From an uncultured Pelagibacteraceae bacterium (GTDB lineage Bacteria > Pseudomonadota > Alphaproteobacteria > Pelagibacterales > Pelagibacteraceae), in assembly GCA_902609855.1 (NCBI GenBank), contig CACLTL010000001.1, positions 248,001 through 312,000 on the forward strand: DNA of 64,000 nt, given 5' to 3'. A model generated the notes under the pieces. It saw only the letters and a program-made list of their open reading frames with translations. It did not search any database and was not told where the DNA came from. Numbering within the stretch: position 1 is the stretch's first letter; the number at the start of each line of letters is the position of its first letter. Below, one piece after another: positions 8,227 through 16,646 of this stretch. A program made the position numbers and the translations under genes.

Positions 8227-9760
8227 AAATTTTTACATTACCACACCTATTTATTACCCTTCTGGTAAACCACATATGGGACACGCTTATTCTAGTATTG
8301 TTGCTGATATATTTGCACGATTTAAAAGATTAGAGAATTATAATGTATTATTTTTAACTGGTACAGATGAACATGGTCAAAAAATTGAGAAAGAAGCAAA
8401 AAAAAACAATAAAGATCCAAAACAATTTTGTGATGAAATCTCAGAAACTTTTAGATCATTAACAAAAATTTTAAATTTATCAAATGATGATTTTATTAGA
8501 ACAACAGAAAAGCGTCATCATAATTCTGTAATTGAAATATGGAATAGGCTTATAAAGTCAGGAGATATTTACTTGGACAAATATAGCGGGTGGTATTCAG
8601 TTTCAGATGAAGCTTTTTACGATGAAGATGAAATTGAAGATAATAATGGTAAGAAAATATCTAAATCTTCTGGTTCCGCAGTAGAGTGGGTAGAAGAAGA
8701 GTCCTATTTTTTCAAATTATCTGCTTGGTCAAAAAAACTTCTAGAATTTTATAAAAAAAACCCTAATTTTATTCTTCCTGAGTCCAGAAAAAATGAGGTT
8801 GTAAAATTTGTAGAAAAAGGATTAAAAGATTTATCTATAAGCAGAACATCCTTCACTTGGGGCATACCAGTTCCTAAAGATAAAAACCATGTAATCTATG
8901 TTTGGTTAGATGCTTTGACAAATTATATAAGTGCTTTGAATTTTCCTAATACTGAAGATGTAAAATATAAAAATTTTTGGCCTGCTGATGTACATATTAT
9001 TGGTAAAGACATTTTGAGATTTCATGCTGTATTTTGGCCAGCATTCTTATTGGCAGCAAATTTGCCTTTGCCAAAAAGAATTTTTGGACACGGCTGGATA
9101 CTTTCTGATGATAAAAAAATGTCAAAATCTTTAGGAAATATTTTAGATCCATTAGAGATTATAAACAAATATGGAATTGATCAATTAAGATATTACTTAG
9201 TAAAAGAAGTTTCACTTGGAAATGATGGTTCAATATCATTGGAAAATCTGAAAAATTGTATAAATAATGATTTAGCAAATAATTACGGGAATCTCTGTCA
9301 AAGAGTTTTTTCTTTTATAAAAAAAAATTGTGATAATAAAATACCATCAAACCCTAAATTAAATGATACTGATCAAAAATTTTTAGATAATTTAAAAAAA
9401 AGCGTACCAAAATTAATTTCACTCATGAATAATCAAGAATTAAATGAATATATTAAGACAGTCGTAAAATTTTCTTTTGATGCGAATAAGTATTTTAACG
9501 ACTCCGAACCTTGGATAGTTAAAAAAAAAAATCCAGAAAGAATGAACGCTATATTGTTCACCATTGTAGAACAAATAAAAAATATTAGTATATTACTTAA
9601 CCCTATAATTCCTAATGCTACAAATAAGGTATTAACAATGATTAATATAGTGGGTAAAAATATTAGTATTGATAAAATCAAAGATCATAATATTCTTAAA
9701 AGCAATAAAGAATTAGGTAATTTGGAAATATTATTTACTAAAATTGAACATGATAATTGA
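8219..9760 (+). CDS. metG: methionine--tRNA ligase
   Basis: This class I aminoacyl-tRNA synthetase charges tRNA-Met. The HIGH motif is HMGH at residues 19-22, TGTDEHGQKIE follows in the Rossmann fold, and KKMSKSLGN (KMSKS) is near residue 300. At 513 residues it is the short form: no C-terminal EMAP/Trbp111 dimerization domain is present. The connective-peptide knuckle (GWYSVSDEAFY to EWVEEESYFF) has no Cys, so it appears to be the zinc-free type. It overlaps holB by 8 bp and tatD by 11 bp. Confidence 0.97.
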   Translation: MDKNFYITTPIYYPSGKPHMGHAYSSIVADIFARFKRLENYNVLFLTGTDEHGQKIEKEAKKNNKDPKQFCDEISETFRSLTKILNLSNDDFIRTTEKRHHNSVIEIWNRLIKSGDIYLDKYSGWYSVSDEAFYDEDEIEDNNGKKISKSSGSAVEWVEEESYFFKLSAWSKKLLEFYKKNPNFILPESRKNEVVKFVEKGLKDLSISRTSFTWGIPVPKDKNHVIYVWLDALTNYISALNFPNTEDVKYKNFWPADVHIIGKDILRFHAVFWPAFLLAANLPLPKRIFGHGWILSDDKKMSKSLGNILDPLEIINKYGIDQLRYYLVKEVSLGNDGSISLENLKNCINNDLANNYGNLCQRVFSFIKKNCDNKIPSNPKLNDTDQKFLDNLKKSVPKLISLMNNQELNEYIKTVVKFSFDANKYFNDSEPWIVKKKNPERMNAILFTIVEQIKNISILLNPIIPNATNKVLTMINIVGKNISIDKIKDHNILKSNKELGNLEILFTKIEHDN

Positions 9761-10526
9761 TTCACACTGTCATTTAAATTATGAGCCTATGTCTCTATCT
9801 TTAAAAGAAACCATTAATAGAGCTAATAAGGATGGTGTAAAGTATTTACTCACAATCTCAACTGAAGATAAAAGTTATGGTAAAATTCTTAACATAGTAT
9901 CAAAAAATGAGTGTGTTTATGGTTCTTATGGCATTCATCCTCATGAAGCAAAAAATCATATATCCATAAAGTCCGAAGATATAATTAAAAAAATTAATCT
10001 TAATAAAAAAATAATTGGAATAGGTGAGAGCGGGCTTGATTTTTACTATAATCATTCTGATAAAAAAGACCAGATTAAATGTTTCGAAGAACATATAATT
10101 GCTGCACAAGAGACACAACTTCCATTAATTGTACATACTAGGAATGCAGAAAATGAAACTTTTGAAATACTTAAAAATAAACTTAATGAAAGAAATTTTA
10201 AAATTCTTATACATTGTTTTACAGGATCAAAAGAATTTGCATTCAAATTACTGGACTTGGGTGCTTATATCTCAGCAAGTGGAGTAATTACCTTTAAAAA
10301 ATCTGAAGATTTAGCTAATACATTCAAAGAAATGCCTAATAATAGAATATTAGTTGAAACAGACTCACCTTATTTAGCACCAGTTCCACTTAGGGGAAAA
10401 TCAAATGAACCAAGCTATATAATTCACACTGTTAAGTTTTTATCTAAATTAAAAAATCTTTCTTTTGAAGATTTTTCAAAAATTACTACTAAAAATTTTT
10501 TTAATTTATTTGGTGAGTTAAATTGA
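9750..10526 (+). CDS. tatD: TatD family metal-dependent hydrolase (DNase)
   Basis: This TIM-barrel metallohydrolase has the full TatD signature set: the HxH metal motif in MIIDSHCHL at residues 1-9, GESGLDFYY (metal-binding Glu), PLIVHTRNA, ILIHCFTGS and VETDSPYLAPVP near the C-terminus. Family members are 3'-5' exonucleases or RNA-end trimming enzymes. The ATG at 9750 is chosen because the conserved family start begins there; a TTG two codons upstream is less likely. It overlaps metG and is overlapped by the next gene. Confidence 0.93.
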   Translation: MIIDSHCHLNYEPMSLSLKETINRANKDGVKYLLTISTEDKSYGKILNIVSKNECVYGSYGIHPHEAKNHISIKSEDIIKKINLNKKIIGIGESGLDFYYNHSDKKDQIKCFEEHIIAAQETQLPLIVHTRNAENETFEILKNKLNERNFKILIHCFTGSKEFAFKLLDLGAYISASGVITFKKSEDLANTFKEMPNNRILVETDSPYLAPVPLRGKSNEPSYIIHTVKFLSKLKNLSFEDFSKITTKNFFNLFGELN

Positions 10527-11290
10527 AAAATAAATTTACTATTTTAGGCTGTGGATCTTCATTAGGATCACCGTGGATAACAAATTACTCAGCAAAACTA
10601 AAAAAAGGCTCAAAAAATATTAGAACCAGATGTTGTGCTCATATTCAGAAAGGCAATCTCTCAATTCTCATAGACACATCACCAGATATTAAAAGTCAAT
10701 TTTTAAAAAATAAGATTAAAACTTTAGACGCAATTATTTACACCCATGAACATGCAGATCAAACTACAGGAATTTTTGAAATGCGACCTTTCTTTTGGAA
10801 AAACAAAAAAAAAATTCCAATTTACGGGTCTTCGAGGACAATACGTGAATTAAGAGATAAATACGCCTTTTGTTTTAAACAAAAACATGGTTACAAACCA
10901 ATTATGAATACTAATATTGTGAAAAAAAAATTCGAGATTTTTAATAAAGAATACAAAATCGAAATTGAGCCTCTAGAAGTCTCACACGGCATGATTAAAG
11001 CTAATGGTTATTTATTTGAAAAAATTGCCTATATAAGTGATTGCAACAAAATTAGTAATAAAGTTTCTAAAAAATTAATTAACTTAGATTTTTTGATTAT
11101 TGATTGTTTAAGAAAAGATAAACATCCATCACATTTTAATTACGATGATGCTATTAATTTTGTGAAATTTGTTAGGCCTAAAAAAACAATATTAACAAAT
11201 TTACATGTAGATTTAGACTACTTTACTCTTAAAAAAAAATTACCAAAAAATATAATACCTGCCTTTGACGGTTTAAGTTTTAATTTTTAA
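10523..11290 (+). CDS. MBL-fold metallohydrolase, PhnP-like
   Basis: This is a metallo-beta-lactamase superfamily protein of 255 residues with the opening ILGCGSSLGSP and the metal motif THEHADQ (where HxHxDH is usual, the last His is Gln), followed by SHG and ISDCNK. Relatives include PhnP cyclic phosphodiesterase and other phosphodiesterases that follow tatD in alphaproteobacterial genomes. The start is TTG at 10523, overlapping the tatD stop by 4 bp, which implies translational coupling. The substrate is unknown. It is convergent with the glutathione peroxidase gene and overlaps it by 11 bp. Confidence 0.85.
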   Translation: MKNKFTILGCGSSLGSPWITNYSAKLKKGSKNIRTRCCAHIQKGNLSILIDTSPDIKSQFLKNKIKTLDAIIYTHEHADQTTGIFEMRPFFWKNKKKIPIYGSSRTIRELRDKYAFCFKQKHGYKPIMNTNIVKKKFEIFNKEYKIEIEPLEVSHGMIKANGYLFEKIAYISDCNKISNKVSKKLINLDFLIIDCLRKDKHPSHFNYDDAINFVKFVRPKKTILTNLHVDLDYFTLKKKLPKNIIPAFDGLSFNF

Positions 11291-11825
11291 TTTCTTTTTC
11301 AATTAAATTAATAAATCTTTGTGATGATGGTTTAGTAATTGATGTAAAAGTATCTGCAACTTTTCCATCTTTACCAATAATTATTTTGTGGAAATTCCAT
11401 TTTGGTATCGCACTTTTTCCGTGGTTTTCTTTTGCCCAATTAAAAAAAGGATGAGCATTTTTACCAATTACGTCAATTTTTTCAGTCATTGGAAAATTTA
11501 TATTAAAATTAGTCTCACAAAAATCCTTAATTTCTTTATTAGATCCTGGCTCCTGCTTGAAATTATTAGTTGGAACTCCAATAACTACTAAATTCTTATC
11601 TTTATAATTTGACCATAGGGACTGTAAATCTTCATATTGATTAGTAAAACCACATCTTGAGGCAACATTCACTACAACGATAACGTTATTCTCATAATCT
11701 TTAAGATTTATTAATTTTCCTTCAATCCCATTAAATTTAAATTCATAAGCCAATTTATCATAAGCTGAATTACCTTTGCTAAAAAAACCAAACATTATTA
11801 AAAATATAATAAGTACTTTTTTCAT
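11280..11825 (-). CDS. glutathione peroxidase family protein, exported
   Basis: This thiol peroxidase has the GPx signature NVASRCGFTNQYEDLQ, with Cys rather than selenocysteine at the peroxidatic position, plus the family residues Gln and Trp-Asn in NNFKQEPGS and PKWNFHKII. A signal peptide (about residues 1-20, ending GNSA) suggests a periplasmic location. Such enzymes reduce hydrogen peroxide or lipid hydroperoxides with thioredoxin or glutathione. It is the last gene in the nhaA to nifU-like to gpx transcript and its start touches the preceding stop. Confidence 0.92.
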   Translation of the reverse strand: MKKVLIIFLIMFGFFSKGNSAYDKLAYEFKFNGIEGKLINLKDYENNVIVVVNVASRCGFTNQYEDLQSLWSNYKDKNLVVIGVPTNNFKQEPGSNKEIKDFCETNFNINFPMTEKIDVIGKNAHPFFNWAKENHGKSAIPKWNFHKIIIGKDGKVADTFTSITKPSSQRFINLIEKEIKN

Positions 11826-12226
11826 TATTTTAAAGCTTTTAACACTGCATCAATAGGTAAATAAATACAATTTAACCTATTTAAATTACTTTTATTTATT
11901 AAAAACTTAAATTCTTTAAATTTTTTTGGAAAAATAAATTTCAATTCTTTTAAGGATATATTTTTAAGTTTATTTAGTTCTTCCTTAATAGTCTTTATTG
12001 GAAGATTTTTTATTTTTTTAGACAATAGACTTGCAGATGCTTCGCATAATACACACGATTCTGTTTCATACTTCATAGAATTTATTTTAGAATTTTTTTG
12101 AATTAATTCAACTTTGATTAAATCTCCACACATTGTATTTTTTTTTGTAGATTTAAAAGTATATTTATTTGTTAATCCTACATTTGAGGTATTTGAAGCA
12201 AATTTAATTATTTGATTAGAAATCAT
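11825..12226 (-). CDS. iron-sulfur cluster scaffold, NifU/IscU N-terminal-like
   Basis: The 133-residue protein shows a NifU_N-type layout: a first metal-ligand block MCGDLIKVEL, the KINSMKYETESCVLCEASASLL block with a ligand Cys, and a final Cys in NRLNCIYLPIDAVLKAL. Three Cys fall at the positions expected for cluster assembly. SAR11-type genomes use the SUF system, so a SufU/NifU-like scaffold or delivery role is plausible. It lies between nhaA and gpx, overlapping nhaA by 4 bp. The family is fairly confident; the client proteins are unknown. Confidence 0.75.
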   Translation of the reverse strand: MISNQIIKFASNTSNVGLTNKYTFKSTKKNTMCGDLIKVELIQKNSKINSMKYETESCVLCEASASLLSKKIKNLPIKTIKEELNKLKNISLKELKFIFPKKFKEFKFLINKSNLNRLNCIYLPIDAVLKALK

Positions 12227-13395
12227 TTTTTTGTAAATAATAATAATAATACGTAACCAAAAACAGTAGAAAGCAATGAACCAGCGAGTACACCAATTTT
12301 TACTCCATCAATGTATCGCATATCGTTAGCAAATGCTAAATTTCCAACAAATAAGCTCATCGTAAAACCTATTCCAGTTAAAATTGAAACTGCATACAAT
12401 GTTGGCCAGGTTGAATTATTTGGCTTGTCTGCAATTTTTAGTTTTATTGATAGATAGGATAAAACGAATACTCCAATTTGTTTTCCAAAAAATAGTCCTA
12501 AAACAATTCCAAGCGGTACTGGATTTAAAAGAGTTGCAAAAGTTAAACCTTCGAGGGAAACACCTGCATTTGCAAATGCAAATATTGGCATTATTCCAAA
12601 AGCCACATAAGGTGAAAGACCATGTTCTAATTTTAACAATAAAGAATTTTTATTATTTTTGATGTTGTGGGGAATAGTTAAGGCTAAAAGGACCCCTGCA
12701 ATAGTTGCATGAATACCAGATTGATGAGTAAAGTCCCATAAAAAAACTCCAACTATTAAATACGGTAAAAAATTATTTACCTTAAATTTATTTAATCCAA
12801 TTAAAATTATTACAGATAACATCATTAATACTAAGTAAATAGATTGAATATTTCCAGAATAAAAGAAAGCTATAATAACAATCGCTCCTAAATCATCTAT
12901 AATTGCTAAGGCAGTTAAAAAAACTTTTAAAGAAATAGGAACTCTTTTCCCTAACAATGATAATACACCCAGAGAAAAGGCAATGTCTGTTGCTGATGGA
13001 ATAGCCCATCCATTTAATGTTGTGCTATCAGAGTAATTAATAAATATATAGAATAAAGCGGGGACGACCATACCTCCTACAGCACCGATTATAGGTAATA
13101 ATGCTTGTTTAGGATTTGATAGTTCACCTTGTAAAAATTCTCTTTTAATTTCTAAAGAGACAAAAAAGAAAAAAATTGCCATCAAGACATCATTAATCCA
13201 GTGCAAAACACTTAGTTTAAGTCCAAAGCTATCTGTACCAAGTGTTAAGTATTTTTTTAAAATTGAAAAATATTCATTGCTATATGAGCCGTTACTTATA
13301 ACTAATGCTAGTATCGCTGCTAGCAAAAGCATAATTCCAGATGAAGCTTCTAATTTAAAAAATTCTCTAAATGGTTTAGTTATATGTTGGATCAT
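12223..13395 (-). CDS. nhaA: Na+/H+ antiporter NhaA
   Basis: This inner-membrane sodium/proton antiporter of 390 residues has about 11-12 hydrophobic segments. The ion-binding and unwound-helix motifs are present: SATDIAFSLGVLSLLG, AIIDDLGAIVIIAFFY (the two transport aspartates) and LTGIGFTMSLFVGNLAF. It uses the proton gradient to expel Na+, important for a marine cell, and regulates pH. It is first in a three-gene minus-strand run and divergent from tRNA-Pro. Confidence 0.96.
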   Translation of the reverse strand: MIQHITKPFREFFKLEASSGIMLLLAAILALVISNGSYSNEYFSILKKYLTLGTDSFGLKLSVLHWINDVLMAIFFFFVSLEIKREFLQGELSNPKQALLPIIGAVGGMVVPALFYIFINYSDSTTLNGWAIPSATDIAFSLGVLSLLGKRVPISLKVFLTALAIIDDLGAIVIIAFFYSGNIQSIYLVLMMLSVIILIGLNKFKVNNFLPYLIVGVFLWDFTHQSGIHATIAGVLLALTIPHNIKNNKNSLLLKLEHGLSPYVAFGIMPIFAFANAGVSLEGLTFATLLNPVPLGIVLGLFFGKQIGVFVLSYLSIKLKIADKPNNSTWPTLYAVSILTGIGFTMSLFVGNLAFANDMRYIDGVKIGVLAGSLLSTVFGYVLLLLFTKK

Positions 13396-13430
13396 AGGTA
13401 CTATTTACTTGTATAGCGGTTATCTTTCAA

Positions 13431-13459
13431 TTGCCAAAAAGGCATAATTAACCTATAAA
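13431..13459 (+). promoter_or_regulatory. sigma70-type promoter of tRNA-Pro
   Basis: A -35 box TTGCCA (13431-13436) and a -10 box TATAAA (13454-13459) are separated by exactly 17 bp. The tRNA-Pro 5' end starts 10 bp after the -10 box. Spacing and position fit a housekeeping promoter with a very short leader. This is a pattern match by eye only. Confidence 0.6.
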
Positions 13460-13468
13460 ACAGACGAT

Positions 13469-13545
<77 letters not shown>

Positions 13546-13554
13546 ATTAAACGT

Positions 13555-13839
13555 ATGAAAAAAGCAAAAATTTACATACCATCTAAAACTGCAATGCAAT
13601 CGGGCAGGGGCAAGCTTAAGAAGTGGGTTTTGGAGTTTGAAACTAAAGATCCATCAATTAATCCTCTTATGGGGTGGGAAACTTCATCAGATACGCTTGA
13701 AGAGGTTATTCTTAAATTTTCGTCTAAAGAAAAAGCTATAGAATATGCTAAAAAAAATAATATTTCCTTTAAAGTAATCGAGCCTAAAAAGAGAGAATAC
13801 GTTTTAAAATCTTATGCTGACAATTTCCTTAAAAACTAG
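13555..13839 (+). CDS. complex I accessory subunit, NDUFS4 family
   Basis: The 94-residue protein matches the ETC complex I subunit conserved region (NDUFS4/AQDQ, 18-kDa subunit): [17 protein letters not shown] at the start, a WVLEFE core, [12 protein letters not shown] and the helix [15 protein letters not shown]. In alphaproteobacteria this is an accessory subunit of NADH dehydrogenase I at the peripheral arm. It is often encoded apart from the nuo operon, as here. It probably shares a transcript with the upstream tRNA-Pro or uses a promoter within it. Confidence 0.88.
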   Translation: MKKAKIYIPSKTAMQSGRGKLKKWVLEFETKDPSINPLMGWETSSDTLEEVILKFSSKEKAIEYAKKNNISFKVIEPKKREYVLKSYADNFLKN

Positions 13840-13841
13840 AT

Positions 13842-14846
13842 ATGTGGCGTAGTTATTTTACAGAGAGAAAATGGTTACTTTGGTCATGGGGAGGGTTTGC
13901 TTTTATAATATTATCTCTTCTTGCACAAACATATATCGACGTAAAAATTAATGAATGGTACAAAGGATTTTACGATCTTTTACAGAAAGCTCCTGAGAGA
14001 GAACTGTCTGAATTTTATGATGGTATAGCTTTATTTATGAAACTAGCTATTCCTTATGTAATTATTTATACAATAACTAACTATTTCACACGACTATGGG
14101 CTTTTAGATGGAGAGAGGCAATGACATTTTCCTATATGCCATATTGGAGAGCTGTTGACGCAAAAGTTGAGGGTGCGTCTCAACGTATTCAAGAAGATGC
14201 AATGAATTTTGCAAAAATTGTTGAAAGTTTAGGTTTACAAATAGTTAGAGCAATCATGCTTTTAATTGCCTTTCTTCCTATTCTTTGGGGACTTTCATCA
14301 AATGTGGTAATTCCTTTTTTTAAAGATATTTCTGGGTCATTAGTTTGGGTATCCTTAGTTGCTAGTTTAGGTGGTTTAGTTATAAGTTGGATTGTTGGGA
14401 TAAAACTACCTGGACTTGAGTATAATAATCAAAAAGTAGAAGCCGCATTCAGAAAAGAATTAGTGTATGGGGAAGATGATAGAAAAAACTATGCTCAAGC
14501 GCCTTCTATTCTACAGTTGTTTACTGGAATAAAATTTAATTACCACAGGCTTTTTCTTCACTATGGATATTTTGATCTTTGGTTGATTATGTATAACCAA
14601 ACTATGATTATTGTACCTTATTTATTGATGGGTCCTGGCTTATTTACAGGTGCGATGACATTAGGCGTTTTAATCCAAACTTCTAGCGCCTTTAGAGAAG
14701 TGCAAAGTAGTTTTTCATTATTCTTACAAAATTGGACCAGAATTACTGAATTAAGATCAATTCACAAACGTTTAATGGAGTTTGAAGAAGCTATTAACTT
14801 TAAAAATAAGTTGAGAAAACCTAGGAAATCTGATGTAAGAGTTTAA
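13842..14846 (+). CDS. SbmA/BacA-like inner-membrane transporter
   Basis: The protein resembles the SbmA/BacA family, the membrane half of an ABC-exporter fold without an ATPase domain, which imports peptides driven by the proton gradient. Visible family features are INEWYKGFYDLLQKA, the membrane segments around residues 12-32, 65-85, 130-155 and 165-190, RLWAFRWREAMTFSYMPYWR, IQEDAMNFAKIVESLG and QLFTGIKFNYHRLFLHYGYFD. At 334 residues it is somewhat shorter than SbmA (about 400). It lies 2 bp after the complex I subunit and overlaps the AEC transporter start. Substrate unknown. Confidence 0.82.
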   Translation: MWRSYFTERKWLLWSWGGFAFIILSLLAQTYIDVKINEWYKGFYDLLQKAPERELSEFYDGIALFMKLAIPYVIIYTITNYFTRLWAFRWREAMTFSYMPYWRAVDAKVEGASQRIQEDAMNFAKIVESLGLQIVRAIMLLIAFLPILWGLSSNVVIPFFKDISGSLVWVSLVASLGGLVISWIVGIKLPGLEYNNQKVEAAFRKELVYGEDDRKNYAQAPSILQLFTGIKFNYHRLFLHYGYFDLWLIMYNQTMIIVPYLLMGPGLFTGAMTLGVLIQTSSAFREVQSSFSLFLQNWTRITELRSIHKRLMEFEEAINFKNKLRKPRKSDVRV

Positions 14847-15742
14847 TGGAGCTCTACCTAAAACTTATTGATGTAATTGCCCCTGTTTTTTTTGTGATTG
14901 GTATTGGGTATTACCTCGGAAAAAAAAATCCAGAAATTAGTACTGATTTCATAACTACATTCGCAGGTAACGTAGGTACGCCTGCAATGATTTTTTACAC
15001 AATAACAACTACTGGAGTAACTTTAAGTGTTTTTACTGAATATTTCATTTATGCACTAATTGTAATTGGAGGTTTTTCAATTGTAGGTGTTATATTTCTT
15101 TTATTACTTAAAAAAGATTTTATTAGTGAATTGCCGCCGTTAATTTTACCAAATACTGGAAATATGGGTATTCCTATTTGTTTATTTGCTTATGGAACAG
15201 CTGGGCTAGGGGTCGCATCTGCTATTGCATCAGTAATTATTCTTCTTCACTTTACACTTGGAGTTTTATTGGCAAAAAAAAGCTTTTCATTTGAAATATT
15301 AATTAAGAATATGCCAATTTACGGAATAATTGTTTCAGTCATATTTTTATATTTTGAATGGGACGTTCCTGGATATTTAGAAAACACAACATTTTTACTT
15401 ACATACGCTACTATATTTTTAGTTTTAATGTCTCTAGGTATTGCTTTATCAAGATTAAAAGTTGTGTCTTGGACTCATGCATCAATTCTAGGAGCGGTTA
15501 GAGTTATTATTGGACCTTTAATAGGATTTGGATTAATTAAATTTTTCAATTTAAACGGATTTGCTGCTGGTGTTCTTCTAATTCAATCATGTATGCCTAG
15601 TGCTGTTTTAACTTATTTAGTGGGCTCAATGTATTCAGAGAAAAAGGTGGTCGATAGCGTAGCAAGCGTTATCGTGACATCGACTGTTATGTCGTTTATT
15701 ACTATACCAATTGTAGTTTATTTTAGTCTTAAATATTTCTAA
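14846..15742 (+). CDS. AEC family transporter (auxin efflux carrier type)
   Basis: This membrane protein of 298 residues has about ten hydrophobic segments in the two 5-helix repeats of the AEC family: an N-terminal AGNVGTPAMIFYTI, the broken-helix motif LPNTGNMGIPICLFAYG and a C-terminal IQSCMPSAVLTYLVG. Bacterial relatives move dicarboxylates such as malate or other small organic acids; the substrate here is not determinable. It shares its first base with the stop of the SbmA-like gene, so the two are probably coupled. Confidence 0.88.
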   Translation: MELYLKLIDVIAPVFFVIGIGYYLGKKNPEISTDFITTFAGNVGTPAMIFYTITTTGVTLSVFTEYFIYALIVIGGFSIVGVIFLLLLKKDFISELPPLILPNTGNMGIPICLFAYGTAGLGVASAIASVIILLHFTLGVLLAKKSFSFEILIKNMPIYGIIVSVIFLYFEWDVPGYLENTTFLLTYATIFLVLMSLGIALSRLKVVSWTHASILGAVRVIIGPLIGFGLIKFFNLNGFAAGVLLIQSCMPSAVLTYLVGSMYSEKKVVDSVASVIVTSTVMSFITIPIVVYFSLKYF

Positions 15743-16157
15743 TAAATACAGTGACTTACATCATATAATTAAAGTAATATATTAGAAAATAGGTAAGTAT
15801 TATTGATTAATATAATAAAAAATGTAAATAAACATTGAAAAAAGCAGCTTATTTAAGCTGAAAAAAGTAATAAATAAGTTTAAAGTGTTGCTAAAAATTA
15901 AGTTTTTTCATGAAAAACTCCTATAAATTAAAAATTGGAAGGCCAAAATCAAGTAAAATAGGGTGTTTTAGACTACTTTAAAAGTAGCAATAATCAATAA
16001 TTCTACAAGCTTTGCGTGTACCGAATATAGCGTTTAAACGGCCTTAGAGGGTGTTTTTTTTGCGATCATTGATTTTAGAGTACAACTGACTGGTGTGTGG
16101 ATAAAAAATACAGTGAAATAGGGGCTAATAGACCCGATCGCCCGTCAAATAACAATT
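15743..16157. other. 415-bp gene-free stretch with hairpins and raised GC
   Basis: No convincing gene is seen here. The first half is extremely AT-rich. The second half (16021-16140) is about 40% GC by hand count, above its surroundings. It holds a small hairpin at 15973-15987, GGGG...CCC at 16121-16135, and the complementary hexamers GCGATC (about 16062) and GATCGC (about 16136) that could close a larger structure. An 11-bp direct repeat AAATACAGTGA occurs at 15744 and 16106. It may hold a structured RNA or be relic DNA next to the recombinase. It is not a tRNA or tmRNA: no T-arm sequence is seen. Confidence 0.5.
15838..15860 (-). terminator. candidate intrinsic terminator reading leftward
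   Basis: A perfect stem CAGCTTA/TAAGCTG with a 2-base gap lies at 15845-15860. Read on the minus strand it is followed by C and six T (15843-15838). It could end a transcript from the methyltransferase operon or an RNA in the gene-free stretch. The flanking A-run on the other side means it could also be simple composition; short stem, moderate support. Confidence 0.4.
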
Positions 16158-16433
16158 CTAAAGCCTTATACCCTCTTTTTTTAGTAAAAATCTCTTTGTT
16201 TTTATGCCTCCTTTGCCTGAATAGCCTCCAAGTGATCCGTCAGATCTTATAACTCTATGGCATGGTATTTTGGGAGCATAGGGGTTTTTTCCTATAGCAT
16301 TGGCCACAGCACGTACTGCTAGGGGTTTTCCAATGGCTTTTGCTACCTGAGAGTAGGTTTTAACGCTTCCACGAGGTATTTTCCTCAAATAAGCCCATAC
16401 TTTCAGCTGAAATTTAGTACCAACTAGCTTCAT
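16158..16433 (-). CDS. ogt: methylated-DNA--protein-cysteine methyltransferase, minimal form
   Basis: The 91-residue protein is just the C-terminal catalytic and DNA-binding domain of O6-alkylguanine-DNA alkyltransferase. The acceptor motif PCHRVI is intact with its Cys, so this is a true methyltransferase rather than an alkyltransferase-like (ATL) protein. Upstream are the helix-turn-helix residues GSVKTYSQVAKAIGKPLAVRAV with the arginine finger, then GSLGGYSGKGGIKTKRFLL. It repairs O6-methylguanine by suicidal methyl transfer. Its DNA is near 45% GC by hand count over two lines, clearly above the genome, suggesting transfer. It shares one base (TAATG) with the upstream small membrane gene. 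Confidence 0.88.
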   Translation of the reverse strand: MKLVGTKFQLKVWAYLRKIPRGSVKTYSQVAKAIGKPLAVRAVANAIGKNPYAPKIPCHRVIRSDGSLGGYSGKGGIKTKRFLLKKEGIRL

Positions 16434-16597
16434 TAGTCAAAAATTAGGTAAATTGTTAGAGATATGCCTATTATAAGGGCTATTATTAAGCCTAAAGCTA
16501 TCATTTTTTTTCCTTTTGAACTTGAATTAGTCCAGAAGTACGAAATTCCGTAAACCGCAGCTATAAATACTATTATTGGAAGAACAAATTTAATCAT
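16433..16597 (-). CDS. small two-helix membrane protein, 54 residues
   Basis: An ATG at 16597 opens a 54-residue frame ending at 16433. It begins MIKFVLPIIVFIAAVYGISY (membrane helix 1), continues with a polar loop WTNSSSKGKK, and ends with ALGLIIALIIGISLTIYLIF (helix 2). Its TAA overlaps the methyltransferase ATG by one base, which argues that it is translated. On the minus strand a perfect TATAAT lies at 16613-16608, about 11 bp before the start, implying an almost leaderless transcript. No family is recognised. Confidence 0.55.
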   Translation of the reverse strand: MIKFVLPIIVFIAAVYGISYFWTNSSSKGKKMIALGLIIALIIGISLTIYLIFD

Positions 16598-16617
16598 TAG
16601 CTTTCAAATTATAGGTA

Positions 16618-16646
16618 TTGACATCTAAAATCACTTAATATATTAT
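16618..16646 (+). promoter_or_regulatory. consensus sigma70 promoter of the tyrosine recombinase
   Basis: A perfect -35 TTGACA (16618-16623), a 17-bp spacer and TATTAT (16641-16646, one mismatch to consensus) precede the recombinase. The predicted start site (about 16653) lies inside the inverted repeat at 16645-16673, so a protein bound there would block transcription. It is back to back with the TATAAT of the small membrane gene. Confidence 0.65.

Noticed and set aside
13434-13446. Hairpin TGCC-AAAAA-GGCA as a terminator for nhaA or an operator
   Set aside because: It lies between the promoter boxes of tRNA-Pro, the stem is only 4 bp and there is no T-run in either direction.
15910-15981. 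A 23-residue frame with IGRPKSSK, resembling a resolvase or HTH fragment
   Set aside because: Too short, with no flanking homology in any frame; the GRPK match is weak.
15743-16157. tmRNA, RNase P RNA or SRP RNA in the gene-free stretch
   Set aside because: No tRNA-like T arm or CCA end, no tag-coding frame, no RNase P or SRP core motifs were seen.
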